Below, in pieces: positions 41,919 through 55,442 of a DNA stretch of 64,000 nucleotides (positions are counted from its first letter, which is position 1; each line of letters starts with the position of its first letter). The DNA comes from Calonectria ilicicola (Eukaryota; Ascomycota; Sordariomycetes; Hypocreales; Nectriaceae): assembly GCA_020809705.1 (NCBI GenBank), contig CP085826.1, forward strand, positions 2,232,001 through 2,296,000, in the 5' to 3' direction. A program made the translations under genes and the position numbers. The notes beneath the pieces are model-generated. The model saw only the letters and a list, made by a program, of their open reading frames with translations. It was not told where the DNA came from and searched no databases.

Positions 41919-42309
41919 ATAAAATTTTAAAATCATAATTTAATATTTTAATTTATTTATATTATAAAAAATGTTTATATTTTAATTTTAAAATAATATT
42001 AATATTATTTAATAAATAAAAAATATTCTTTTTAATAAATTCTTTTTTTATTTATTAAATAATATATAATTATTTTAAAAATTAATAAATAATATTAAAA
42101 AAATATATATATAATAATAAGTTTTAATATTAAATAAAATAAATAATAATTTTAATAAAAATAAGGAATTTAATAATTAAAAGAAGAATAATTATAATAA
42201 TAATTATAATATTAATATTTATTAAAATAATTAAATAAATAAATTTATTTGTTTAATTAATATTTTTTATATTATTATTAAATAAAATTAAATTTATATA
42301 ATTTATAAT

Positions 42310-42585
42310 TATATCTTTTATATAATTATTTTCTTCCTTTTAAAAAAGAAAAACACTAATAAGATTATAGAACTTAAAGGCATACCTTATAATAGACTTT
42401 TAGATCTATTAATATAATTGCCCTTATATTAACTCTAGAGTCTAAAGATAATATAAAATAAAAAAACCTTAATAACTAAAAATCTTATATAATAATAGAA
42501 AGAATTTTCTATTAATTAGAAATATAATAATATATATTTAAATAAATCTTTTTTAAATATATATTAAAAAAAACTCTTAAATATA
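42310..42585 (-). repeat. R1 repeat, inverted, 3' module and adjoining part only
   Basis: Reads as the reverse complement of the R1 3' module (TTCTTCC hairpin, AAAGGCATACCTTATAATAG, AACTCTAGAGTCTAAAG), then breaks off at an R3 copy. The junction suggests nesting or deletion. Confidence 0.65.
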
Positions 42586-42589
42586 AATT

Positions 42590-43480
42590 ATTTAATATTT
42601 TTTTATTTTTTATTTTTTAATTATAAACTTTTTTAAATTTATTATTATATATCTTAATTATTAAAAGTTTTAAATAATATTTTAATTAATTATTTTTAAT
42701 TAGGTTTTAAATTAAGTAATTTTTTTATTTAAAATTATATTTTAAATATTAATTTATTTAAATATTTAATTAATTTTAATAATAATATTAATTTATATAA
42801 TAATTATTATTTATATATTTTAATTTTTTTTTATATTTAAATAAGATTATTATATTAAATTAAAAATCTAATTTTAATATTTATAAATAATATTTAAAAT
42901 ATTATATAATTTATTATATAATAAATATTATTATTTAATAATATTAAAAAATATTTTAATAAAAATAATAAATTATTTTTATTAATAAATATATAATCTT
43001 TTATTATTTTTATTATAATTAATTAATTTATATATAAAATATTTTTAATTTAATTATTAAATATATTTAAAATTATAATTAATATTATAATATTAATTTT
43101 ATTTATTTTAATATAAATATTCTTAATAATACTTAAATTAATTATTATTTATATTTAAAATAATCTAATATTATCTTATTTATAAAATTAAAGAATTTTT
43201 AATTAGATTTTATAAGGATCTTTATTATTATTAAATTATAGTAATATAATTTAAGTTTTTCTTAATTTATTAATATTTTCTATTTTAAATAACCATAATA
43301 AAACATAATTAATAATTATATAAACTATTATAAAATAAGGCTAAAAGTAGGTATAATAACTATATTATATAATAAAGAGGGTAGAAGGCTCTTACTATAG
43401 TCAGCTAATATTAACATTATATGTGTGTGTGGTACACATATGACTTTATATATGACTGCTTATATGACCTATAATATTAC
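42590..43480 (-). repeat. R3 repeat (LTR-like), copy 1
   Basis: Aligns with 57965-58728 except for about 140 extra bases near 43190-43330. The right part is distinctive: GGGTAGAAGGCTCTTACTA, GCTAATATTAACATTATA, then GCTTATATGACCTATAA. Read on the minus strand it would begin TATTATAGGTCATATAAG, the RIP-changed form of the TGTTATAGG start seen in copy 2. It is therefore probably an LTR in minus orientation. Confidence 0.55.
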
Positions 43481-43776
43481 ATTAATAGACAATAATGTAG
43501 CTTATGATGCTAAGTTGTAGGTTTAAATTTAAATAATTAATAAGTATTTAATATATTATTTTATTATTAAATAATAAATGCTTTTATTAGCTTTTTTTAA
43601 TAATTCTTTTAATATAAATAAATATTAAAATTATATTTATTATTATTATTTTTTTAATAAGTTTATTTATAAATTTATTATTTAAAATATTTATATATTT
43701 TAAATATTATTTTATTATAATATTTTTATAATATTTTATTAATTTTTAATATTTTAGAAATATATATTATAATAAT

Positions 43777-44585
43777 CACTGCTCATATCCTATCATACTA
43801 ATTATATCCTATTATTTAATTAAACTATTATTTACATTTCCTATTCTACAGCCTTTCCTACCCTTTTCCTTTCTTTTCCTTTTATTATTATATCCTTATA
43901 ATCCTTCTATTTAATATATTAATCTATTTATAATCTTTTTTATTTAATTCTTTTAAAAATTACTTTTATTTATTATTTAAAGAAAATATTTTAATATTAA
44001 TTTTATTATTTATTATTATTTTTAAATAAAAATTTTATTATTTTTAAATATATTTTTAAAAAAAAGATTATATTTTTAAAAGTTTAATTTAATTTTAATT
44101 TTTTTATATTATTTTATTATTAAGTTTTTTTAATTTTTTTTAAATTTTAATAAATATTTTTATTTATTTATATTTAAATTAATATTATTAATTTAAATCT
44201 TTTAATAAATATATTAAGTTATAAATTTAATTTTTAGAAGATTATTATTAATATAAATAATATATTATTTAATTATAAATATCTTAATTATATATATATA
44301 TATTTAAAAGTATATATTTAAAGGTTTTTTTAATATATATTTAAAAAAGATTTATTTAAATATATATTATTATATTTTTAATTAAAAATTCTTTTTTTAT
44401 TATATAGGGTTTTTAATTATTAAAGTTTTTTTATTTTATATTATTTTTAGGCTTTAGAGTTAGTATAATGGTAATTATATTAATAGATTTAAAAGTCTAT
44501 TATAAGGTATGCCTTTAGGTTCTATAACCTTATTAGTATTTTTCTTTCCTAAGAGGAAGAAAATAATTATATAAAAGATATATTA
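43777..44585 (+). repeat. R1 repeat, copy 1 (short form)
   Basis: Begins CACTGCTCATATCCTATCAT, followed by TTTACATTTCCTATTCTAC and a CCTTTCCTACCC block. It ends with the hairpin module (TTAGGCTTTAGAGTTAGTA, AGTCTATTATAAGGTATGCC, TTTCCTAAGAGGAAGAAA). It lacks the roughly 80-base block present in the long form. Confidence 0.75.
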
Positions 44586-44689
44586 TAATAATTTTAATAA
44601 TTTTTTATTAATAATTTTAATAATTAATATATTATTTAAATATATATAAATCTTTAATTAATAATTATATTTTCACTAAATATTAAATA

Positions 44690-45150
44690 AAAAAAAAACT
44701 TTTTATTACTTAAATAAATACTATTTAACCCCCCTTTTCCTTAACCTTAGAATTCAATTACATAAGGTCTATTTATTATCTCCCTTAATCTTTACAAACA
44801 AACCTTATTTCTCTTTAAATCTTATTTATCTAATTCTTATATTTATTATTAATAATATTTATTATAAAACTCTTCTTTTTAAATCTAAATTCTTAAATTT
44901 AAATTTATTATATTTTTATATTATTTTTTTTTAAATTTAATATTTTTTTTAAATAAATTTTTAATTATTTATATTAAAATTATTAATAAAAGAAATTATT
45001 TTAAATATAATTATTTAAGTTTTTATAAAAGTAATTTAATTATAAAATTAATTATATTTTAATTAAATAAATTATATAATTAAATTTAATTATATTTATT
45101 ATTATTATAGCTTTAGAGCTCCCTTTAGGTTAGAGTCTATGATTTATTAA
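44690..45150 (+). repeat. R2 repeat with internal deletion
   Basis: Both R2 ends are present (TTACTTAAATAAATACTATT with CCCCCCTTTTCCTTAACC, and GAGCTCCCTTTAGGTTAGAG), but the middle is shortened to about 460 bases in total. It keeps more C residues than other copies. Confidence 0.6.
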
Positions 45151-47789
45151 AATAAATCTTTAATATATATAAAATAATTTTAAAAATATATTTAAATCTT
45201 TTAAAAATATCCCTTATTTTAATATTAAATACTTTTATTTAATTAAAATAATTAAAATTATAATTATATTATTAATTATTATAAAGTATTATAAAATTAT
45301 ATTTTTTTTAAATTATTTAAATATATAATTAAATTATTTTTTAAAATCTTTTTTATTTATTTTAAAAAAGCTTTATTATATTTTTTTTAATAATCTTTAA
45401 AAAAAAGATAAGAAATATATAATATAAAAGTTTAAAGTATAATGCTTTAAGAGTAAGGTATATAGTTCTTTAGAGTTTAATAGTTTAGTGGCTAGGTTTA
45501 TTAAATATATTATATTTTATTCTTTAAATAAGGGAGTAGCCTTTATTAAAGTATTATATATATACTATAAATCTTTAATATTTAGCTTTTATAATTTAGT
45601 TTATTAGTAAAATATCTATTTTCTTATAAAGGGCTAAAAAAGAGATTGTTAACTAGATTAGAATATTTAATTTAAGTATTATTATAAAAGTTTTATATAT
45701 ATTTAATATTTATTTTAATATATTTATATACTAATTCTTCTTATAATTAATTATTATCATTTTATTAAGAAACTATACCTTTATATTATAAAAGAGAATT
45801 AATTTAATATATATTTATATTATCTTTTTAATTATTACTAGATTAAAGCTTTTAATTATATTAATAATATTTTTAAAATAGAAAAAAACTATTTTTACTT
45901 TAATAACCTATATATTAATATAATAATAAAAGTTAAGTTTATAATCTAGTTATATATTTAATTAATAGAGTATTATATTAATTATTTTTAATATATTCTT
46001 ATAAAATATTAAAGAATTAATATTTTTATTATATTTATAATTAAAATATATAATTTTTATTTTATTTAAATTAAATATAATATTATTATTCTTATTTTAT
46101 TAAATAAGCTTATTAAGATTATATATAATATTTTAAATTATTTATTAAAGATTATTTTTAATTTTAAGAATTATTATATTATTTATATATTTATTATATT
46201 TAATAAATTATTAATATATTTATTTTAAATCTTAAAGAATATTTACTTAATATAATTTATAAATAAATTTTATATATAACAAGAAAAGGATTAATAAGAT
46301 TAAGAATTCTTATAAAAGACTATATTTAAGTAATTTTATATTAATTGTTATATTTTAAAGTTTAATTCTTATTAATCTATTAATTATACGAAATATAATT
46401 TATATAATAATCTAGATTAATTAGTTTTAAGCTCTTAATTTATATATTAATTTATTTTTTAATATTATATTAAAAGCTTTTTATATATTTATTATAATTA
46501 ATATAATTATTAATTTATTTTATGAAGTTTATTTTTATATTATATATAAAGACTATTATAAGATTATTTATTAATCTTTTTAATAGTATATTAAATTATT
46601 ATAAATATAGGATTTTCTTTATTACTATTATATATATAAGATAGTAATTTATAAATCTTTTTAATTCTTTTTTAATATATAATAAAAATAAAATAGATCT
46701 TTATAATTTAAATAAAAAATCTTTTTTTATTTATTTTTAAAATTATAATAATTTTAATTAACTTAAATATTAAAAAGTAATATTTAACTTTTAAATAGCT
46801 TTTATAAAATTATTTTATAATTTTAAAGATATTATTATTTAATTTAAGATTTTTTATAATTTTAATTTAATATTTATATTTATTTTTATAACTTATTTTT
46901 TTAAAAATAATAATATTATTTAAATATTTTATTATTAAATAAAACTTATAAACTTTAATATACTCTTTTATTTATCATAAAATTATTTAATTTTATATAC
47001 TTTTAAATCTTCTAATTATTTTAATATTTATTTTTAAAAGATTAATTAAGCTTTAAGTTAATTAATTTAAACTTTAAATATTTAAGATATTCTATATTAA
47101 GGAATATTTATCAATTTTTATAAAATTAATAAATCTTTTTAATTTTTTTTTAAATAATTATAAATTTTATAAAATTTAATTTTAATAATATAATTATTAA
47201 AGTTATAATTAATAATATATAATAATCTAATATTATATTTAAATAATATTTAATTATAGTTTTTATAAATAATATATTTAAAAAGATTAAATTAAATATA
47301 TTACTATATTTATATATAAGCTTATTTATTAATACTTATTTATATAATATTATATATCTTTTATAATTAAAGTTAGTAATTAATATAGACTAATTTCTTC
47401 TTAATATAAATTATAACTTTTAATTTTTAATTTTGTATTTAATTTTATATTAATAAATATATATTATATATTATATATATTTTAATCTTACTAATAGTAT
47501 TAATAATATTAATATAATTCTTATATTAAAACTATATTATACCTAGCCTTATCTACTAAAGCTAAAATTATCTTATACTAATAATCTTTATTCTAAATAT
47601 TTATTTAAAATATTTATAATAATTTAATTTTATATTATTTTTATTTTTATTTATATTATTATTTAATTATATTATAAATTTAATTATATTATAAATTTAA
47701 TTATATTAATTTTATTATATTTATTTTATAATAATTTAATTAAATAATTAATAAAATTAATTTTATAAAAGTAATTATAATTAATATAT
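45151..47789. other. AT-saturated sequence without identified element
   Basis: About 2.6 kb between R2 copies. It is slightly richer in G and C than the surroundings and may be the inside of a decayed transposon. A weak integrase zinc-finger-like reading (IKEYIKVYKFY, Cys codons turned to Tyr) appears on the minus strand near 46930-46990, too weak to call. Confidence 0.4.
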
Positions 47790-47904
47790 TAAAATAATAG
47801 TTAATTGTATCTTAGTTAAGCGAATTATATAGCTAAACTTAGTTATATTTACCACTATTATAACTTTAAAACTCTCTTTAAAGTAAAGCTTACAATTTAC
47901 TAAA
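47790..47904 (+). repeat. R2 repeat, 3' end only, well preserved
   Basis: Holds TTGTATCTTAGTTAAGCGAA, TAGCTAAACTTAGTTATATT and the terminal AAGCTTACAATTTACTA. It faces the inverted R2 copy that begins at 47963. Confidence 0.6.
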
Positions 47905-47962
47905 ATTAAAATAATATTTAATAAGAACTTTTTATATTTATATATATAATTTAATTATATAT

Positions 47963-48672
47963 TAGTAAATCATAGGCTCTAACTTAGAGAGAGCTCTAAA
48001 GCTATAATAATAATAAATATAATTAAGTTTAATTATATAATTTATCTAATTAAAATACAATTAACTTTATAATAAACTTACTTTTATAAAAACTTAAATA
48101 ATTATATTTAAAATAACTTCTTTTATTAAAATTATAAATCTTAATATATATCTTTTATTATTTTTAATATAATATTATTTAAATATTAAAAGATATATTA
48201 ATAATAATTTTTATAAATAATTATTATTTAATTAATATATTTATTATTAAAAAAAAAACTTAATAAAAATAAATTCTTTTATTATATATATAATAAAATT
48301 AAAATTATTAATTTTATAATATTATAAAAAATAAAATTTATTAAATATAAGTTTAAAATATTTTATAAAAATAAATTTTATATAAATAATAAAAAGTTTA
48401 TTAAAAAAATATATAATTATTTTTAAAAAATAATATAAAAATATAATAAATTTAGATTTAAAAGTTTAAAAAGAAAAAATATAAGTTTTATAATAAATAT
48501 TTATAGCTATTAATATAATAATTAAATATAAAAGATCTTAGATGAAGTAACTTTTATTTATGATTTTTAAAATTAAAGGAGGAAGTTAAGAGGCTAAAGT
48601 ATCTATATAATAAGGTTAAGGAAAAAGAGGGTTAGATAGTGTTTATTTAAGTAATTAAAAGTGCTTTTTTTT
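47963..48672 (-). repeat. R2 repeat, inverted full-length copy
   Basis: Starts TAGTAAATCATAGGCTCTAA (complement of the R2 3' end). It runs to AAGGAAAAAGAGGGTTAGAT and AATTAAAAGTGCTTTTTTT (complement of the R2 5' end). About 710 bases, tail-to-tail with the preceding partial copy. Confidence 0.65.
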
Positions 48673-48919
48673 CTATTTAATATTTAATAATAATATAATT
48701 ATTAATAATCTAATTATATATATAATATTTAATAATTTAATTATATTTTTTATAAAAATAATAATTTTAATAATTAAAATATTAATAAATAAATAAAATT
48801 CTTTTAATTAAAGAATAAAATTAATTAATATTAAAAAATTTAAAAAATATTTTAATTATTATAAAAAGAAAATAATAATAATTTTAATTAATTTATTAAA
48901 ATTATTATATTAAAAAATA

Positions 48920-48964
48920 TAATTAATTGTATCTTAGTTAGGCGAATTATATAGCTAAACTTAA
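48920..48964 (+). repeat. R2 fragment
   Basis: A short piece, AATTGTATCTTAGTTAGGCG to ATATAGCTAAACTTA, identical in arrangement to the R2 3' part. It breaks off into an unrelated, less eroded patch. Confidence 0.5.
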
Positions 48965-49130
48965 GCTAACTTCCCTCTTACATTTAAGTACTATTAGTAA
49001 ACCTACTAAGAATACATTAAAACTCTAATAAGAGCGCAATCACACCTAATCTTAAGGCTAATAGCTACTAGTCTAAACCTTCTAGTTCTTAACTTTATCT
49101 TTAATAATAATATATTACTTATTAGATTTA
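48965..49130. other. less eroded patch of unknown origin
   Basis: About 165 bases with distinctly more C and G than the surroundings (CTAACTTCCCTCTTACATTT, AGAGCGCAATCACACCTAAT). It occurs once in the window, so it may not have been a RIP target. No coding or RNA feature recognised. Confidence 0.45.
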
Positions 49131-49993
49131 TACTTTTATAAGATAGTAATAATAATCTAATTAAAAAGACTATATTAGATATCTAAGAAGTAAAGAACTT
49201 ATAATTTTAAATATTATAAGGAAATCTAGATCTTAATATTATAAATAATATTAATATAATAAGATTTAATTATTTAATAAATAATAATACTTTTATTATA
49301 TTTAAGATCTTAATAAGGCTTAAATTATTTATTTTTAATATTATTATTCATATTTTATTATATTTTAAAGAAATTATAATTAATTAATATATTTATTTTA
49401 AAAATAAAATATTTATTATTTAAGATTTTATAAAATATTTTAATAAAATTATTTAAAAATATATTATTAAATATAAAATAATTATTATAAAAGAATTTAT
49501 TTAAAGATTTATTTAATTTTAAAATATTAATAATATATATAATAATAATTTTATTAAAATTTTAATATTAATTTTTAAAAAGAATTTAAATATATATATA
49601 TTTATAATTATAAATATATAAATTAAATAAGAATAGTAGATTATTTTAAAATTAATTTATTAAAATAAATAATATTAATAAAATATAAATAATAATATTA
49701 ATTTAAATAATTTTAATAATAATTGTAATTTAAATAATAATTATATTAAATTAATTAATAAAAATAAAAATATTAGGATTTTTATTTAATTAAATTCTTA
49801 GATATTTATTAATAATAAAACTCTTTTTATTATCTAATTTTATATTATAATAAACCTTAAATTTAGCTTTAATATTATCTTATAAGCTTTAAAATACAAA
49901 TTAAGATAAATAATTTATTTAAAAAATATTATAATTTAATATAAGATTTTTAAAAATATTATTAATTATTTATTTATTAATAAATATTAAATA

Positions 49994-50720
49994 AAAAAAA
50001 GCATTTTTAATTACTTAAATAGATATTATCTAGCCCTCCCTTTTCCTTAATCTTAAAATCTATATAAAGTCTATTTATTATCTTCCTTAATCTTTATAAA
50101 TAAATCTTACTTTTTTTTAAATTTTATTTATTTAATTCTTATATTTATTATTATAAATATTTATAATAAAACTTTTTTTATTAAATTTTATCTTTTAAAT
50201 ATAAATTTATTATATTTTTATATAATATTTTTTATAATTTTATATATTTTTTTAATAAATTTTTAATTATTTATATTAAAATTAATAATATAAAATTAAA
50301 ATATTTAAAATTTATATATAATAAATATTATTTTTTTAATAAATTATAAAATTAATATTATTATTTATATTTAATTTATTTTTAATAAATTTTAATTAAT
50401 ATTTAATATATAATATAAAAGATAATTATTTATAAAAAATATTATTAATATATTTTTTAATAAATAAATAATTTTAATTATAAAAAAATAATATTTAAAT
50501 AATATTATATTAAAAATAATAAAAAATATATATTAAGATTTATAATTTTAATAAAAGAAGTTATTTTAAATATAATTATTTAATTTTTTAGAAAAGTAAT
50601 CTTATTATAAAGTTAATTATATTTTAATTAAGTAAATTATATAGCTAAATTTAATTATATTTATTATTATTATAGCTTTAAAGCTCTCTTTAGGTTAGAG
50701 TTTATAATTTATTAAAATAA
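49994..50720 (+). repeat. R2 repeat, full-length copy
   Basis: Starts AAAAGCATTTTTAATTACTT and TCTAGCCCTCCCTTTTCC, ends AGCTCTCTTTAGGTTAGAGT and TTATAATTTATTA. The best full-length representative with conserved ends. Its 3' end abuts the Gypsy pol fossil. Confidence 0.7.
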
Positions 50721-50724
50721 AAAT

Positions 50725-52525
50725 AAATATTAATTTTTTATTTAATATTATAAAGTTAAATATATTATATAATTTATAAATATTTTAAATAAAGTATTTT
50801 ATTAATTTTTTTATATTTAATATAAAAATAGATATTAGATATTATATTTTTATTAATCTATTTATTATTATTAAAATATATTAATAAATCTTATTATTTT
50901 AAGTATATTTTAATAATTTAATAATATAATTTATAAATATATTTACTTATATATAAAGTAATATATTTAATAATTTAAAGAAATCTAATAATATATTATA
51001 TAATATTTTTATTTAATTATAAAATAAGTATTTTTTTATAAACTTTATAATAAAGTATAATATTTTAAGCTACTAGTAGTTATAGTTTATAAGATTAATT
51101 ATTTTAATATAACCTAAATAACTTACTAAATTTAATATATATATTTTATATATTATAATATAATAGAGGTTAGGGTAATTTAATATAAAGATATAATTAT
51201 AAAAATAAATTAAATTTTTAATAATCTTATATTTTATTTTATTATATTTTAATTTATTTTATAATTATTTAAATTATTTTTATATTATTTAATTTTATAA
51301 TATTTTTATTATTAATTTATTATAATTATAATTTATATATATAAAATTAATTAAAATAATTTAATTAATATTGATTATTATAAGTATAAAATATTCTTTA
51401 TTATTATTATTTTTTATTTATTTAAATAATTCTTTTATTATTATAAGATTTAATTTTTTTTAAAGAAAAATTATATATTTTTAATTTTAGATATATTTAT
51501 TATTATTTATAGATTTTATTTTTAGGAATTAACTAAGGGTACTTAAAAGTATTATTTCTTTTTAATTAATATATTATTTAGAAAGTAAATTATATTAAGA
51601 ACTTAGATTATTTAATTTATTTTTAATTAAGTTATTTTATTATTATAAAGATTCAAAGATTTTATAATTTATAATAATTTTAAAAATTATTAGTAAGCTT
51701 ATTAGTTCTAGTTATTATTCTTCTAATACTTTAATAATAATTAAAAGTTCTTTATTATAAATTTTATAATTATATTTTGTTATATTATATTTTAAAAAGA
51801 ATAATATAGTAAGGTAAAATCTTTTATTTTTATTATATTATAATAATATACCTTTTAATACTTAATTTAATAATATATTTATTTTTATAATTATAATAGG
51901 TAAGTATAAATATTTACATAAATTTCTTTTTTAATTATTTAAAGTATTTTATTTAAATATTAATTTATTTTTATTTTTTATTTTTTTTAATAATTATATT
52001 ATTAATTTAATAATTAAAAAATAATTTTTAATAAATTTTTAATAAAAATTTATAAATTTAAAAATTATTCTAATTATTTAATTAATAAAAGTATTTACTA
52101 ATTAATAATAGTTTTAATTTTTTTTAAGTTTATAATAAGGTTATTAATAAATATAATAAAATTAAGATATTTTTTTTATTATATAAAACTTAGATTTTTT
52201 AATATTAATTTATAAGCCTATTTTTTTTAATTTTTTAATTACTTTATATATATACTTTATATATTTAACTTTTATTTTATTATAAATAAGTATATTATTT
52301 AAATAAACTATATAATATTTATTAAATATATTATAAAAAATATAATTAATATAATTTTAAAATATTATTAATATATTATATAAATTAAATAATATTATTA
52401 ATATCTTATAAAAATTAAACTAAATAATAAATATTATTATTTATTTATATTTTTTTATAATCTAAATTTAATTAAATATAATAATAATATTAAATTTAAT
52501 ATAAAATCTTATATTATAAATAAAA
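50725..52525 (-). mobile_element. fossil Ty3/Gypsy retrotransposon fragment (reverse transcriptase and RNase H), RIP-degraded
   Basis: On the minus strand one frame reads KYYIVYLNNILIYNKIKV at about 52265-52320, which is the Gypsy reverse transcriptase box VYLDDILIYSK with both catalytic Asp codons changed to Asn (52294-52299). Just before it comes F-stop-NYINYIF, where FQNYINDIF is expected. Just after it comes YKVIKKLKKIGL, stop, INIKKSKFY, as in the thumb and connection region. About 500 bases further on (51740-51777) NYKIYNKELLIIIKVLEE followed by two stops and LEL matches RNase H NYEIYDKELLAI..LEEWRPEL. The changes are those RIP makes (GAY to AAY, CAA to TAA, TGG and CGA to TAA, CCA to CTA). 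The order RT then RNase H fits minus orientation. The 5' part (gag, protease) is missing at the R1 junction. Confidence 0.8.
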
Positions 52526-52529
52526 TTAA

Positions 52530-53330
52530 CACTACTCATATCCTATCACACTGCTCGTATCCTATTAGTTATTTAATTAAACTATTGTTTGCATTTCCTA
52601 TTCTACCTTTCCTACCTTTTTCCTTCCACTATACTATATTTATAATTATTCAATTTAATATATTAATCTATATAAAACCCTTATTCTTTATTTCCTTTAA
52701 AAATCTCTTTTAATTCTCTTTAAAGAAAAATCTTTTATATTTAAATATATTAAAATACCTTAATATTAATTTTATTATTTATTATTATTTTTAAATAAAG
52801 ATTTTATTTTTATTTAAAAAATTTTTCTTTTAAAAAGAAATTTATATTTTTAAAAGATTAATTTAATTTTAATTTAATTTTTTATATTATTTTATTTTTA
52901 TATTTTTATTATTTTTTTTAAAGTTTTTTTAATTTTTAATTCTTTATATTTAATTTAATATTATTAGCTTAGATTTCTTAATAAATATATTAAATTATAG
53001 ATTCTATTTCTAAAGGGCTATTACTTTTATAGATAATGTATTATTTAAATATCTTGGTTGTGTGTATATATATTTTTAAGAGGGTCTATTTAATATGTAT
53101 TTAAGAGAGGATTGTTTAAGAGAGGTTTGTTTAAGTAAAATTCTTCCTTTTATTATATAAGGGTTCTATTTATTAAGGTTTTTATTTTATATTACCTTTA
53201 GGTTTTAGAGTTAGTATAAAAGTAATTGTATTAATTGATATAAAAGTCTATTATAAGGTATGCTTTTAGGTCTTATGATCTTATTAGTATTTTCTTTTTT
53301 AAAAGAAAGAAAATAATTATATAAAAAATA
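52530..53330 (+). repeat. R1 repeat, copy A of the tandem array (short form)
   Basis: Begins CACTACTCATATCCTATCAC, ends with the hairpin module in AT-converted form (TTTCTTTTTTAAAAGAAAGA). It lacks the roughly 80-base block of the long form. It immediately follows the Gypsy fossil. Confidence 0.75.
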
Positions 53331-53948
53331 TAATTAATTATAATTTAAATTATAATAATTTAATTATAATAGATTAAGAATAATTAAATTATTTTTTTTT
53401 AAATTTATAATAAATATAAATAAAATCTTTATATAATTTTTAATATATAATTAAATAATAAAATAATATAAAATTATAAATTAAATTATATTATTAATAA
53501 AATAAATATATTTTAATTTTTTTTAATAATTTAATAATTAAATTATATTTTTAAATTATTTTTTTCTTATTAATAAATATAAATATAATTAAATTATTAT
53601 TAATTAGATTATTAATTTTAAAAAAAGTAAATAATATTAAATTATATAAATTAAAAAAATAAATTTTAATAAAAAAAAGTTTATTATATTAAATAATAAA
53701 TAAAATTTAAATAAAATATTATTTAATAATATAATTTTAATTAATTTATTTTTATTTTTATATAATATTAATTTTTAATTATAATTTAAATTAAAAGTAA
53801 GTCTTTTAATTAATATTTTTATATTTTAATTAATTAAATTAATTAATTATTTATAATATTAGATATTTTTAAAATTATTTTTTTAATTATATATTTTTAT
53901 TATATTAAGTATATTTATTATAAATATTATAATAAATATTTATTATTT
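53331..53948 (+). repeat. spacer S, copy 1 of the tandem array
   Basis: About 620 bases of AT-only sequence repeated almost identically at 54827-55442. It links two R1 copies, so the period of the array is about 1496 bases. Confidence 0.8.
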
Positions 53949-54826
53949 ATATTCTATTATACTACTTATATTCTATTAATTATTTAATTAAATTATTATT
54001 TATATTTTTTATTTTAATATAATACTATCTTTAATTCCTTTTATTTTAATTTATAAAAATACTAAATATATTTTATTAATAAGTATTTATTTAAAAATAA
54101 TCTTTTTTATCTTTTTCCTTTTATTATATTATATTTATAATTATTTAATTTAATATATTAATTTATATAAAATCTTTATTTTTTATTTTCTTTAAAAATC
54201 TTTTTTAATTCTTTTTAAAAAAAGATCTTTTATATTTAAATATATTAAAATACCTTAATATTAATTTTATTATTTATTATTACTTTTAAATAAAGATCTT
54301 ATTCTTATTTAAAAAATTCTTCTTTTAAGAAGGAGTTTATATTTTTAAAGGATTAGCTTAATTCTAATTTAATTTTTTATATTATTTTACTTTTATACCT
54401 TTATTATTTCTTTTTAAAATTTTTTTAATTTTCAATTTTTTATATCTAGCTTAATATTATTAACTTAGATTTCTTAATAGATATATTAAGCTATAGATTC
54501 TGTTTCTAAAGGGCTATTACCTTTATAAATAATATATTATTTAAATATCTTAGTTATATATATATATATTTTTAAGAGGGTTTATTTAGTATATATTTGA
54601 GAGAGGGTTATTTAAGAGAGGTTTGTTTGAGTAAAATTCTTCCTTTTATTGTATGAGGGTTCTATCTATTAAGGTTTTTATCTTATATTGCCTTTAGGCT
54701 TTAGAGTTAGTATAAAGGTGATTATATTAATTAATATAAAAGTCTATTATAAGGTGTATTTTTAGGTCCTATGATCTTATTAGTATCTTTTTTTCTAAAA
54801 GAAAGAAAATAATTATATAAAAAATA
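53949..54826 (+). repeat. R1 repeat, copy B of the tandem array (long form)
   Basis: Contains the extra block of about 80 bases (AATACTATCTTTAATTCC region) relative to copy A. Its 3' part is less eroded (TTGAGAGAGGGTTATTTAAG, GTTTGTTTGAGTAAAATTC). Confidence 0.75.
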
Positions 54827-55442
54827 TAATTAATTATAATTTAAATTATAATAATCTAATTATAATAAATTAAGAATAATTAGATTATTTTTTTTAAATT
54901 TATAATAAATATAAATAAAATCTTTATATAATTTTTAATATATAATTAAATAATAAAATAATATAAAATTATAAATTAAATTATATTATTAATAAAATAA
55001 ATATATTTTAATTTTTTTTAATAATTTAATAATTAAATTATATTTTTAAATTATTTTTTTTTATTAATAAATATAAATATAATTAAATTATTATTAATTA
55101 AATTATTAATTTTAAAAAAAATAAATAATATTAAATTATATAAATTAAAAAAATAAATTTTAATAAAAAAAAGTTTATTATATTAAATAATAAATAAAAT
55201 TTAAATAAAATATTATTTAATAATATAATTTTAATTAATTTATTTTTATTTTTATATAATATTAATTTTTAATTATAATTTAAATTAAAAGTAAATCTTT
55301 TAATTAATATTTTTATATTTTAATTAATTAAATTAATTAATTATTTATAATATTAAATATTTTTAAAATTATTTTTTTAATTATATATTTTTATTATATT
55401 AAATATATTTATTATAAATATTATAATAAATATTTATTATTT
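54827..55442 (+). repeat. spacer S, copy 2 of the tandem array
   Basis: Near-identical to 53331-53948, with a few A/G and C/T differences, so this duplication is younger than most divergence in the tract. Confidence 0.8.

Noticed and set aside
46900..47000. Integrase zinc-finger fossil on the minus strand
   Set aside because: Only one short pattern (IKEYIKVYKFY) fits after assuming Cys-to-Tyr changes; the histidine pair and the catalytic core could not be found.
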